DNA of 64,000 bases from CAZPBC01 sp964584775 (GTDB lineage: Bacteria > Chlamydiota > Chlamydiia > Chlamydiales > SLFE01): positions 1 to 64,000 of the forward strand of contig CAZPBC010000006.1 of assembly GCA_964584775.1 (NCBI GenBank), given 5' to 3'. Of the stretch, positions 17,739 through 26,632 are shown in pieces. The notes under the pieces are model-generated. The model had not been told where the DNA came from, searched no databases, and saw only the letters and a program-made list of their open reading frames with translations. Position 1 is the first letter of the stretch. Each line of letters starts with the position of its first letter. The translations under genes and the position numbers were made by a program.

Positions 17739-17805
17739 TACTTAGAATGTGATCATAGGTAGATTTCCCATGGGACTACTTTAACATCTCCGGTTCATTA
17801 TTATC

Positions 17806-17834
17806 TAGAAATCTATCAAAAATGGGTGTATAAT
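17806..17834 (+). promoter_or_regulatory. Sigma70/sigma66-type promoter of typA
   Basis: A perfect -10 box TATAAT (17829-17834) lies 17 bp after TAGAAA (17806-17811, 4 of 6 to TTGACA). The expected start site is only about five bases before the ATG at 17846, so the transcript would be nearly leaderless; no Shine-Dalgarno sequence precedes that ATG. Confidence 0.55.
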
Positions 17835-17845
17835 ATTCGTTAATT

Positions 17846-19651
17846 ATGAAAAAGAACCACAAAATACGTAATATTGCGATCATCGCCCACATTGACCATG
17901 GGAAGACGACGCTACTCGATGCTCTACTCAGACAAGCTGAGGTTTTCCGTTCGAACGAAGCGGTCCCAGAGCGTGTCATGGACTCCTATGATCAGGAAAA
18001 AGAGCGAGGGATCACCATCTTCGCCAAGCACACGACGATTGAGCGAGGAGATCTCACCATTAATATCATTGATACTCCTGGCCATGCCGACTTCTCAGGA
18101 GAGGTTGAACGCGTTCTTGGAATGGTGAACTCCGTCCTTCTCTTAATTGATGCTCAGGATGGACCGATGCCTCAAACCCGCTTTGTCCTCTCAAAGGCGC
18201 TCAAGATGGGGCTCTCTCCGATTGTGGTTGTGAACAAGATCGACCGTCCTCATGCGGATCCTGATGAAGCGCTCAATAAGACTTTCGATCTCTTTGTGGA
18301 GCTGGGGGCAAACGACCAGCAGCTCGACTTTAAACACTGCTACGCTTCGGCAATCCAGGGCTATGCGATGAGAGAGATCGGGGAGACTTCTGAAGATCTC
18401 GCGCCTCTCTTTGACATGATTGAAGAAGAGGTTCCCGCACCTGTTGATAACCCTGAAGTTCCCTTCTTTATCCAAGCGATGACCATTGGCTATGATGATT
18501 ACTTAGGAAGGCAGTTTACAGGACGGATTCTCGGTGGAAGTGTCAAAAAAGGACAAAAAGTCCTCCGCCGATCAGGTGATCAAGAGAGCTCTTACACGGT
18601 GACTCGTGTGGAAGGATACAGTGGATTAAAGCGTGTGGAGCTGGACGAGGCGTTTGCAGGTGATATCGTTGTGATTTCAGGTGTGAACGATGTCCTACTT
18701 GGAGATACCATTTGTGATCCAGAAAGTCCTGAGAAGCTTCCCTCTATCGCGATCGATGAGCCGACGCTCTCGATTGATATTACTGTGAACAATAGTCCCT
18801 TTGCAGGTAAAGAGGGGAAGCATGTCACCTTCAATAAGATCCGTGAGCGCCTCCTGAAAGAAAAGCGCTCCAATATCTCTCTTCAGATTGAAGAGCCGAC
18901 TCCAGAAGTGATGAAGGTTTCCGGACGAGGTGAACTCCATCTAGCGGTCCTTTTAGAGGCGATGCGCCGAGAAGGGTTTGAGATGACCGTTTCAAAGCCT
19001 CAGGTGATCTTTAAAGAGATCGACGGTGTGAAGCACGAGCCTTTTGAAAAGGTCTACATCGAAGTCCCTGAAGAGTATTCAGGAACCGTCATTGAAGCTC
19101 TTTCGAAAAGAAAAGGCGAGATGCAGCATCTCAACAACAACGAGCAGGGGCTCTCGGAGATGGAATTTTTGATCCCCACCCGTGGACTGATGGGCTACCG
19201 CGATGAGTTTTTGACAGCGACCCGAGGACTTGGGGTGATGACATCAGTGTTTGATCAATACCTGCCTCATAAGGGAGAGATTCCTCAGCGAGATAAGGGA
19301 GCCTTGATTTCAATTAATAAGGGCGCAGTCACTGCCTACGCTGTTGGACAGATTCAAGAGCGCGGAGTGCTCTTTGTCTCTCCTGGAGAAGAGGTTTATG
19401 AGGGAATGATTGTCGGCGAGCATGCGCGTGATAACGACCTTGTTGTGAACAGCACACGTTCCAAGCAGCTCACGAACTTCCGTTCTAGCGGAGCAGATGA
19501 AGCGATCTTTGTGACTCCTGCTCGAAAAATGACACTTGAACAATCGATCGATTTCATTGAAAATGATGAGCTCGTTGAAATTACGCCTGAAAACACCCGT
19601 CTTCGCAAGCGCCACCTCACGGAGGTCGACCGAAAGAGGGCTAAAGTTTAA
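17846..19651 (+). CDS. typA: Ribosome-associated GTPase TypA/BipA
   Basis: A translational GTPase of the EF-G family (601 residues) that binds 70S ribosomes and helps 50S assembly and stress adaptation. Visible are G1 AHIDHGKT (14-21), the switch region RGITI, G3 DTPGHADF, G4 NKID, then domains II, III and V and the BipA-specific C-terminal domain (TRGLMGYRDEF motif). Full length. A perfect TATAAT lies immediately upstream without a ribosome site, so translation may start on a near-leaderless mRNA. The small gene at 19662 follows by 10 bp and is probably cotranscribed. Confidence 0.97.
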   Translation: MKKNHKIRNIAIIAHIDHGKTTLLDALLRQAEVFRSNEAVPERVMDSYDQEKERGITIFAKHTTIERGDLTINIIDTPGHADFSGEVERVLGMVNSVLLLIDAQDGPMPQTRFVLSKALKMGLSPIVVVNKIDRPHADPDEALNKTFDLFVELGANDQQLDFKHCYASAIQGYAMREIGETSEDLAPLFDMIEEEVPAPVDNPEVPFFIQAMTIGYDDYLGRQFTGRILGGSVKKGQKVLRRSGDQESSYTVTRVEGYSGLKRVELDEAFAGDIVVISGVNDVLLGDTICDPESPEKLPSIAIDEPTLSIDITVNNSPFAGKEGKHVTFNKIRERLLKEKRSNISLQIEEPTPEVMKVSGRGELHLAVLLEAMRREGFEMTVSKPQVIFKEIDGVKHEPFEKVYIEVPEEYSGTVIEALSKRKGEMQHLNNNEQGLSEMEFLIPTRGLMGYRDEFLTATRGLGVMTSVFDQYLPHKGEIPQRDKGALISINKGAVTAYAVGQIQERGVLFVSPGEEVYEGMIVGEHARDNDLVVNSTRSKQLTNFRSSGADEAIFVTPARKMTLEQSIDFIENDELVEITPENTRLRKRHLTEVDRKRAKV

Positions 19652-19661
19652 GGAAGGTTAG

Positions 19662-19946
19662 ATGCACACAACACGTCGAACTTCATGGCCCTCTACTGCG
19701 CGTGTGGATATTACCACTTCTCAGTTTGCAGCGACGCTTCTTTCTCAACTTAACGAAGCGCATGAGAGAGTCACCTACAAGTTCACTGATATCGGTACTT
19801 CCATCACTGTCCTTTATCTCCCAGAATATGCTGCCCTCCGCTGTCAGGTCAGCTCCCTTCCGAGCGACTATATCACCTCCACCCTCCGTGATGTCGCCTC
19901 CTCAAAAAAGCTCACCTTCGAGGGCTTTGTCATCAAAGGAGTTTAA
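19662..19946 (+). CDS. Small unknown protein (94 aa) behind typA
   Basis: I recognise no family. A strong ribosome site (AAGGAAGG) precedes the ATG at 19662, 10 bp behind typA. The product has no signal peptide or membrane helix and mixes beta-prone stretches (SITVLYL, EYAALRCQVS) with a short helix; it may be a small alpha/beta domain. The stop overlaps the convergent rhodanese gene by 4 bp. A second frame here (19702-19974) is less likely since it lacks a ribosome site. Confidence 0.6.
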   Translation: MHTTRRTSWPSTARVDITTSQFAATLLSQLNEAHERVTYKFTDIGTSITVLYLPEYAALRCQVSSLPSDYITSTLRDVASSKKLTFEGFVIKGV

Positions 19947-20377
19947 ATCTTATTCATTTTGTTGCCGGCGTTGACCCAGCCTTTGATGCCTGCTTTGTAA
20001 ACATGCACATCTTCATAGCCCATGCTGATGAGGCGGCGAGCGAGGTTAACACTCGCGGGACATTTGGCGCTCGCGCAGTAGACGACGATCGTTGAGCTTT
20101 TTGAGGGAAGAGCCGCGCGGATATGGGTAGGAGGAGCATCAGGAGGTACCAGGCGGGCGTTTCCGATGCGGTAGCCATCGTCATTCTTTCTCTTGCGTGC
20201 GTCGACAAGGATGAGGTCCTTGTTGGTTTCCATCATCCTCTTCAGTTCATTCGTTTGAATCTCATTATGCTGGGAGAAAAAAGGAGAGACCGCTCTGGGA
20301 GTGGAAGACTCCAGCGCTGCGGTAGAGTTGAAAGAGGTGCTAAGAAGAAAAAGAGAAAGAATTTGGGGGATCATCAT
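19943..20377 (-). CDS. Exported rhodanese-domain protein
   Basis: A single rhodanese domain with the active-site loop CASAKCPAS (catalytic Cys in VVYCAS) after an N-terminal signal peptide (MMIPQILSLFLLSTSF). Rhodaneses transfer sulfane sulfur via a Cys persulfide or act in redox and sulfur sensing; here it would be periplasmic. Start placed at ATG 20377 (AAGGA just upstream); the frame opens at 20404. It follows the RND efflux operon by 7 bp and is likely its last gene, an unusual partner. Confidence 0.75.
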   Translation of the reverse strand: MMIPQILSLFLLSTSFNSTAALESSTPRAVSPFFSQHNEIQTNELKRMMETNKDLILVDARKRKNDDGYRIGNARLVPPDAPPTHIRAALPSKSSTIVVYCASAKCPASVNLARRLISMGYEDVHVYKAGIKGWVNAGNKMNKI

Positions 20378-20384
20378 ACATTCC

Positions 20385-21815
20385 TTAGGGTTGCCACCCT
20401 CCACCGAGAGACCGGTAGAGAGAGATTAAACTTTGTGCGGAGTCACCTTTCGTGATGACATAGCGTTCTTGTTGTAAAAGCTGTTCTTGTTGCGAGTTAA
20501 GGACCCGCGTGTAATCTGCAAAACCGTCGACATACTGTGCTGTTGCGAGGGCGGTTGATCGGAGTGCTGCTTCGACACCCGAGCCAAGAGATTCGAGAGC
20601 CTCTTTGTTTTTCAGGTAGGCATAGATCGAGTCTTCCACTTCACGGTAGGCATTGAGGGAGAGGTTCTGGTAGCTGAAGAGGAACTCGTAAAAGCGTGCG
20701 TATTCAGCACGGACGCGGTAGGTGAGTCTTCCGTAGTTAAAAATGGGCCAGCTAAACGAGGGCCCATAGGTTGCTGAAAAGCTAGAAGGGCTGAGGAGGG
20801 TTCCTCCCGATCCGGAGGCAATGAAGATGTTGTTTCCGCTTGACTGGAAGCCCACAAAACCTGAAATCGAAATGTGCGGGAGGAGGTCCGCCTCGGCAAC
20901 ACCGATCAACTCAGACTGTGCAGCTAGGCGGTAGAGGCTCGCACGCACGTCGGGACGGTTTTTCAGAAGCTCACAAGGCACTGTCACCATCACATTCTCG
21001 CTGGTCTCAGGGACCACGCCCTCGCCATAGAAGCAAGGAGATAAACACTCTGGAGTCGCACCGAGGAGCACAGCCAGCGCGTTGTGTGCTGCACGGAGTT
21101 CACTTTGGAGGAGGGGAAGATTTGTCCGTGTATTTTCTAAAAAGGCCTTTGCTTGTTGAACGTCCAGCTCGGTAACGGCTCCCACTTCCCAGCGAACTTG
21201 TGCGATTTCAAGAGCGCGCTCTTGGACTTTGATGTTGCTTTTGATGATGTCAATCCGCTCTTGAAGCGTCCGGATTCCCATATAGGTCGAAGCGATGTCA
21301 GCGATGAGAAGGATGCGTACTTGTTCATAGTCGGCAGCCGTCGCAAAGAGCACTTGCTTCGAAGATTCGATCAAACGGCGGAATTTTCCCCAAAAATCGA
21401 GTTCCCAGGCAACATTCATTCCAAGGTTGTAATCCCAGTAAAAGCGGTCGGAGAAACGGGTGTTGGGAGCGTTAGAGCTAATGCTTTGATGGAATGCAGA
21501 TCCTTCCATGTCCTGTGTCTGGGGAAAGAAATCTCCGACTGCAATTCCTAAAATAGAACGGGCTTCTAGAATGCGCATCCCGGCCTCTTTAAGAGGGAGG
21601 TTCTCAGAGAGACCCCAAGCGATCAGCTCATTGAGGATGGGGTCTTCAAAGAGCTCCCACCAGGTCTGGAGATCGAGATCAGCGACCTCCACACGCTCAT
21701 CACACTCTTCCATCCAATCCGCCTGCGCTGGTGCAGGAGGGTTTCTAAATTGGGGGCCTACTTTGAAACAACTTGTCAACAAGCAGAGGAGGAGAAGAGG
21801 AGTCACTTTACGCAT
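20385..21815 (-). CDS. NodT-family outer membrane lipoprotein of RND efflux system 1
   Basis: A 476-residue TolC-like channel subunit. Lipobox LLTSC with Cys16, two OEP repeats of long helices, and the typical end LISLYRSLGGGW. It forms the outer membrane exit duct for the RND pump encoded just upstream (start overlaps the pump gene by 8 bp) and its adaptor. Full length. Confidence 0.9.
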   Translation of the reverse strand: MRKVTPLLLLCLLTSCFKVGPQFRNPPAPAQADWMEECDERVEVADLDLQTWWELFEDPILNELIAWGLSENLPLKEAGMRILEARSILGIAVGDFFPQTQDMEGSAFHQSISSNAPNTRFSDRFYWDYNLGMNVAWELDFWGKFRRLIESSKQVLFATAADYEQVRILLIADIASTYMGIRTLQERIDIIKSNIKVQERALEIAQVRWEVGAVTELDVQQAKAFLENTRTNLPLLQSELRAAHNALAVLLGATPECLSPCFYGEGVVPETSENVMVTVPCELLKNRPDVRASLYRLAAQSELIGVAEADLLPHISISGFVGFQSSGNNIFIASGSGGTLLSPSSFSATYGPSFSWPIFNYGRLTYRVRAEYARFYEFLFSYQNLSLNAYREVEDSIYAYLKNKEALESLGSGVEAALRSTALATAQYVDGFADYTRVLNSQQEQLLQQERYVITKGDSAQSLISLYRSLGGGWQP

Positions 21816-24800
21816 CGGGCTTCTCCTTTTTGACCTGGTAGATGACGGAGTAGAGGACTGGTACAGCCAAGAGAGTGATAAACGTTCCGACAGAAAGACC
21901 AGCCATGATGCTCACAGCCATGGAGACCCAGAAGACATCTTGGAGGAGGGGGATCACACCGAGGACGGTGGTCATGGCTGCTAAAGCGACCGGACGGACA
22001 CGGGTGATGGTTGCATCAATGATGGCATGGTAAGGGTCCTTCCCATCTGCAATGAAGTCGTTACATGCGTCTAGTAGGACCACAATGTTCTTGTTCATCA
22101 TTCCACCGAGACTCATCACTCCGAGTAGAGCCAGGAATCCAAACGGAACGTTGAAGATCAGAAGGCCGAAAGTCACTCCAATGATCGCGAGGGGGAGCGT
22201 GAGGATGATCAGGAGGACAGGTCGGAGGGAGTTGAAGACGGAGACGATCATGAGCAGGATGAGGACCACAGCCGGAATGATTCCAGGGATGAGCGATTTT
22301 TTTGCATCGGAAGAGCTCTCCTGTTCCCCTGCCCAGAAAATTTGATAGCCAGGAGGGAGAGGAACTTTGGCGATCTCTTTTTCGATACTGGCTTTTAGCG
22401 TAGGAAAGGTGACCCCTCTTGCTGCATCACCTTGAACCGTGATGGAGCGTCGTCGGTTCCATCGGTTGATCATTGCTTCATCCCATTCGAGGCCGACTCC
22501 ATCGATCACCTGCCCCAGTGGAATGCTCTTTGTCGAGAGCTCGGGGCGGACCTGGATATTGGGATATTGAGTGAGCATGTTGTTGCGCTCCTCATCGATA
22601 TTCCGAACGGTGATCGGATAAAGGTGGCGTCCCTGACGGTAAAGTCCGACGGCTCTTCCATCAAAACGCCGCTTGAGTGCATCAGCGACATCTGGACGAG
22701 TGAGAGAAGAGAGGCGGCCGCGCTTTTGGTCATATTCGACATCAAAGTTGATCACAGGGTTCATCACGTCGAGGCGCATATCTCGACCGTAGGGGCTGGC
22801 TTCTGCAATCGATTTGACCTTGTCTGCAAGCTCTCTAAGGGTCTTTAGGTCTGCTTCACCAGGCCCGCTGATGCGAAGCTCAAACTTCCATGCATTTCCT
22901 GGACCGACTCCGAATTTACGGTAGCGGATCATGGCATCGGGAAACTCTTGGCTGGTCCAACTTTGGAATTTATCGATAAAGGGATCGATACTTGCGTAGG
23001 AATCAAAGTTGATGATCAGCTGCGCATAGTTAGGATAGGGCTTTTCAGGTTCAACAGGAAGGTAAAAGCGTGGAGGACCTGCGCCGATAAAGGTAGAGAT
23101 GCTTTCAACGGTATCGTCCGTAAAGAATTTCTCTTCGATTCTCTTCGTGTCTGCGGAGACGTTCTCGATCCGTGTACTATTTTCCATCCAGAAGTCAACC
23201 ATCAATTGAGGCCGTGTGGAGTCAGGAAAGAACATCTGTTTGACAAACCCAAAGCAGAAGATGCTGAAGACAAAGACACCTGCGATGACCATCAGCGTGA
23301 GCTTAGAGTTGTCGATGAGGTAGACGAGGAGTCTGCGGAATTTTTGGTAGAAAGGAGTGTCGAACTCTCCACCGCTTTTGGTGTTCTCTTCTTTTTTTGC
23401 ATTGAGAAAATCGATGCAGTGGAGGGGAGTGATACAAAGAGCTACGAACCAGCTGATCAATAGAGAAGCAGCGACTACAAGAAAAAGAGTTTGGCAGTAT
23501 TCACCGGTGCTTTCTGGGGAGAGGTAGATCGGGAAGAAGGCCATTACAGCGACAAGTGTTGCTGCAAATAGAGGATAGGCAGGGTTGGCTGCGGATTCAA
23601 CGGCGGCTTTAATGGGGTGCATTCCTTGACGGATGCGGACAGCGATTCCATCGGAGACAACGATAGAGTTGTCGACCATCATCCCGAGAGCGATGATGAG
23701 TGCTCCAAGCGACATCCTTTGGAACGGTATCTGAAGCATTGCCATGAAGATGAAGGTGGCAAGGATCGTTAAAAGGAGGTCGACTCCAATGATCGCTCCC
23801 ATACGAATCCCAGAAGGAATCATCAAGACCACAAGAACGATGAGAATGGCTTCCACGAGGCTCACTACAAAACCGTTGACAGCAGCGTCCACGACGTCCG
23901 ACTGCCAGGCAATTTTATGTAGAAAAACGCCGGCGGGAAGCTTTTCAACAATGTGATCCACAGCGATTGAGAGAGCGTTTCCCACCTCGACGATGTTGGA
24001 TTCTTCTGAGCCCGCAATTTGAATGCCGATGGCACGCTGGCCATCAAAGCGCATGAGGGTCTTAGGCGGATCGAGATAACCCGTCCGTACGGTCGCGACG
24101 TCTTTGATTTTGATAAATTGGTTGTTGGCCTTTTTCAGGAGAGAAGCTGCCGTCTCTTCAGAGCGTTGATCGCCTGCGATGATATCGATCACATCCTGTG
24201 CTTTGGGACGGATGATCAGTTCTCCAATCTCTTCAGGAGACTTAAACTCTCCTGCTGTCATGAGGCGGAAACGATTTCCCTCGGTATCCACATGTCCTGA
24301 GTCCACGACGATATTTTGTGCTTTCAGGGTATTGAGGATCGTTTCAGCTGTGAGCTCGAGCGCTGCAATCTGCTTTTCAGAGAAGTCAAGATAGACCACA
24401 CGGGGTTGAACCCCCCACAGATCGACACGGGTCACATTAGGAATGATGCTGAGCTCTTTTTTGATGATATCTGCAAAATCTTCGAGTTCAGAGTAGCTGT
24501 AGTCTTCCCCAGTCAAAGCGAGGAGGAACCCGTAGACCTGTCCAAAATCGTCATAGATCAGCGGCTTTTCCACTCCTGGGGGGAGATCGGGGATGACGTT
24601 ATTGACCTTCTTGCGCATGATGTCCCAGATCTGTGGGAGCGCTTTGGACCAATACTTGGGTTGGATTTTGACCGTGATGATCGATTCTCCTGGTTTGGAG
24701 ATCGATTTCACCTCTTTCAGCTCCAACATCTCTTGTAAAGACTTCTCAATCCGGTCTGTGACCTCGAGCTCGACCTCCTCAGCACTGGCACCTGGATAAC

Positions 24801-24951
24801 GTGTGATGATTTGAGCATCTTTGACGGTATAGGTCGGATCTTCAAGGCGGCCGAGCGTGAAAAAGCTCATGATTCCGCCAAAAAGCATGAGGGCGCAGAT
24901 AAAGTAGTTCAGTGTCTTGTATTTGAGGAAAAACTCAACGACAGACTTCAT
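21808..24951 (-). CDS. RND-family inner membrane efflux pump (HAE1/AcrB-like), system 1
   Basis: A 1047-residue, 12-helix proton-driven antiporter with two large periplasmic loops (porter and docking domains). TM4 carries MMVDNSIVV: the first proton-relay Asp is present, the second is Asn, as in some HAE1 subgroups. Start at ATG 24951 gives an ATGA overlap with the adaptor stop (24948); the frame opens at 24966. In AcrB-type pumps the cargo is drugs, detergents or lipids. Operon: adaptor, pump, channel, rhodanese. Confidence 0.9.
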   Translation of the reverse strand: MKSVVEFFLKYKTLNYFICALMLFGGIMSFFTLGRLEDPTYTVKDAQIITRYPGASAEEVELEVTDRIEKSLQEMLELKEVKSISKPGESIITVKIQPKYWSKALPQIWDIMRKKVNNVIPDLPPGVEKPLIYDDFGQVYGFLLALTGEDYSYSELEDFADIIKKELSIIPNVTRVDLWGVQPRVVYLDFSEKQIAALELTAETILNTLKAQNIVVDSGHVDTEGNRFRLMTAGEFKSPEEIGELIIRPKAQDVIDIIAGDQRSEETAASLLKKANNQFIKIKDVATVRTGYLDPPKTLMRFDGQRAIGIQIAGSEESNIVEVGNALSIAVDHIVEKLPAGVFLHKIAWQSDVVDAAVNGFVVSLVEAILIVLVVLMIPSGIRMGAIIGVDLLLTILATFIFMAMLQIPFQRMSLGALIIALGMMVDNSIVVSDGIAVRIRQGMHPIKAAVESAANPAYPLFAATLVAVMAFFPIYLSPESTGEYCQTLFLVVAASLLISWFVALCITPLHCIDFLNAKKEENTKSGGEFDTPFYQKFRRLLVYLIDNSKLTLMVIAGVFVFSIFCFGFVKQMFFPDSTRPQLMVDFWMENSTRIENVSADTKRIEEKFFTDDTVESISTFIGAGPPRFYLPVEPEKPYPNYAQLIINFDSYASIDPFIDKFQSWTSQEFPDAMIRYRKFGVGPGNAWKFELRISGPGEADLKTLRELADKVKSIAEASPYGRDMRLDVMNPVINFDVEYDQKRGRLSSLTRPDVADALKRRFDGRAVGLYRQGRHLYPITVRNIDEERNNMLTQYPNIQVRPELSTKSIPLGQVIDGVGLEWDEAMINRWNRRRSITVQGDAARGVTFPTLKASIEKEIAKVPLPPGYQIFWAGEQESSSDAKKSLIPGIIPAVVLILLMIVSVFNSLRPVLLIILTLPLAIIGVTFGLLIFNVPFGFLALLGVMSLGGMMNKNIVVLLDACNDFIADGKDPYHAIIDATITRVRPVALAAMTTVLGVIPLLQDVFWVSMAVSIMAGLSVGTFITLLAVPVLYSVIYQVKKEKPDA

Positions 24952-26042
24952 GGTGTCGCTTCCCAAATGTGGACTTTTTGACCTGGCTTGAGAAACTGTG
25001 CACCTGCAGAGACAGCCATCTCACCTGGTTGAATGTCTCCGGTGACGTAGGTGGCGGCTTGTGTCATCTTGACCACCTCGACTTTTTTCGCGACGAGTGT
25101 GGAGGTTTCAGAGTCGATCACCCAGATTTTATCTTCTCCATCTTGAGAGAAGAGACTCGTGACGGGGAGCTTGAAGACGGGAGTCGTGAGCCCTTTATAT
25201 TTGACGCGGAGGGCGGCATCGCCCGTCATCCCTGAGAAAATATCAATGGGCTTGCTCGGCTTGAGTAAGAGGGTGACTGGGTAGGTCCGCGTGGCTCTAT
25301 TTGGCTCGGTTCCAATCTCTTTCAATGTTCCGCTGATTTTCACAGTTGGATAGAGGTCAAGGCGGACGTTGAATTGGCTTTTGGCTGTGATATTACGTAG
25401 TTGAGCCTCAGGAACATCAATCATCATCTCCGCCTGGTTGTTATTCAGGATCCGGATGACGGGCTGGTTCGCTTTGACGTACTCATGGTTTTCAACATAG
25501 GTGGCAACGACGATGCCATCAAAAGGGGATTCGAGGTAGGTGTAGCTCAGTTCATCTTGAGCCGCATCTTTTTCAGCTTCAGCAACTTTTAAAGCAGCCT
25601 GCTGCTCCATCCAGAACTCTCGCTTCTCGTCGACGAGACGCTCACTGATCGCTCCAGGATCTTTCTCTTGGATACGGATCACCCGCTCATAATCGCTTTT
25701 GGCAAACCGAAGCTGAGCTTCGATCTTATCGACTTGCGCTTCCTTATTCGCAAGGCGGACTTCAAAGTCACGGGGATCAATCCGGGCGATGATCTGCCCT
25801 TGCTTGACCCGGTCTCCCACAAAAACGGGCCTCTCGACTAAGGGACCACTCACCCTGAAGGCGAGGGTCACACGGTCGACAGCCCGCGTCTGACCAGGGA
25901 AAATATGGCGATCAGAGGCCACGACTCGCTCGAGTTTTTGGGCTTTAACCGTTACGACCTTAGGGGGTTCTGGAGGAGTTTCGCATGCGCTGAGGAGTAG
26001 GAGCGCGCACAGTGGTAAAATATGGAGCTTTGAATGAGTCAC
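24948..26042 (-). CDS. RND membrane-fusion lipoprotein, system 1
   Basis: A 364-residue periplasmic adaptor with lipobox LLSAC (Cys20), an alpha-hairpin flanked by two lipoyl halves (VGDRVKQGQIIARIDPRDF and YLESPFDGIV), a beta-barrel and a membrane-proximal domain. It bridges the pump at 21808-24951 and the channel at 20385-21815. First gene of the four-gene minus-strand operon. Confidence 0.9.
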   Translation of the reverse strand: MTHSKLHILPLCALLLLSACETPPEPPKVVTVKAQKLERVVASDRHIFPGQTRAVDRVTLAFRVSGPLVERPVFVGDRVKQGQIIARIDPRDFEVRLANKEAQVDKIEAQLRFAKSDYERVIRIQEKDPGAISERLVDEKREFWMEQQAALKVAEAEKDAAQDELSYTYLESPFDGIVVATYVENHEYVKANQPVIRILNNNQAEMMIDVPEAQLRNITAKSQFNVRLDLYPTVKISGTLKEIGTEPNRATRTYPVTLLLKPSKPIDIFSGMTGDAALRVKYKGLTTPVFKLPVTSLFSQDGEDKIWVIDSETSTLVAKKVEVVKMTQAATYVTGDIQPGEMAVSAGAQFLKPGQKVHIWEATP

Positions 26043-26101
26043 AGGACAACCTTAATATCATCTACCTTCAGCCCTGAACTTATGGATGGATGGGTTGGTT
26101 G

Positions 26102-26566
26102 TCAATCTCTTTTTGGAAGTGACGCTGCAAGATTTAGAGCGTCTGCCGCTGCATCTGGAAAATTGTACTTAGCTTTCTTGGCATACGAGAGAATAGCCTC
26201 TCGAAGATCGCGTTCTACCTCGGGATCGTGCTTCGAAGCGTGGCGCGCAAGCTGCGCAAGGATGAAAACATGCGCCCAGATATCCTCCTCTACGTCCTTG
26301 ATCTTTTGAATTTCTTGGATAATCTGGTTTGCAGCACCGCTTAGGGGGGTAGCCAGCGACCGCTCGACCTGCAGGCAAAATTTAAGAATCGCTTCATCGG
26401 TGGTCTCCGGAGCTGCTGCGCAAACAGCTTTGACAAAGGGATCGAGACAATCCAAGCTCTTTCGATCCGCTTTCTTCAATTCGTCAATGACGAACATGAA
26501 GGGGGTTTGGCTCGGAGCTGGTGTACCTGAAGAAGAAGCTGTTGCAATGGTGGATATCATGTTCAA
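26102..26566 (-). CDS. Unknown helical protein (154 aa)
   Basis: Not recognised. The product is predicted helical with several evenly spaced Ala/Leu helices after a Ser/Thr/Pro-rich first 22 residues, no clear signal peptide. Start may be ATG 26566 or 26560; neither has a strong ribosome site. It lies 59 bp upstream of the RND operon and could be its leader gene, or stand alone. Coding rather than shadow because the opposite strand has only short frames. Confidence 0.55.
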   Translation of the reverse strand: MNMISTIATASSSGTPAPSQTPFMFVIDELKKADRKSLDCLDPFVKAVCAAAPETTDEAILKFCLQVERSLATPLSGAANQIIQEIQKIKDVEEDIWAHVFILAQLARHASKHDPEVERDLREAILSYAKKAKYNFPDAAADALNLAASLPKRD

Positions 26567-26632
26567 GAGTATAGCAAATTTAAATTAAGATTGTGTAAAG
26601 TGGGCATCAAAAAAAATTTATAGGATGTGGCT

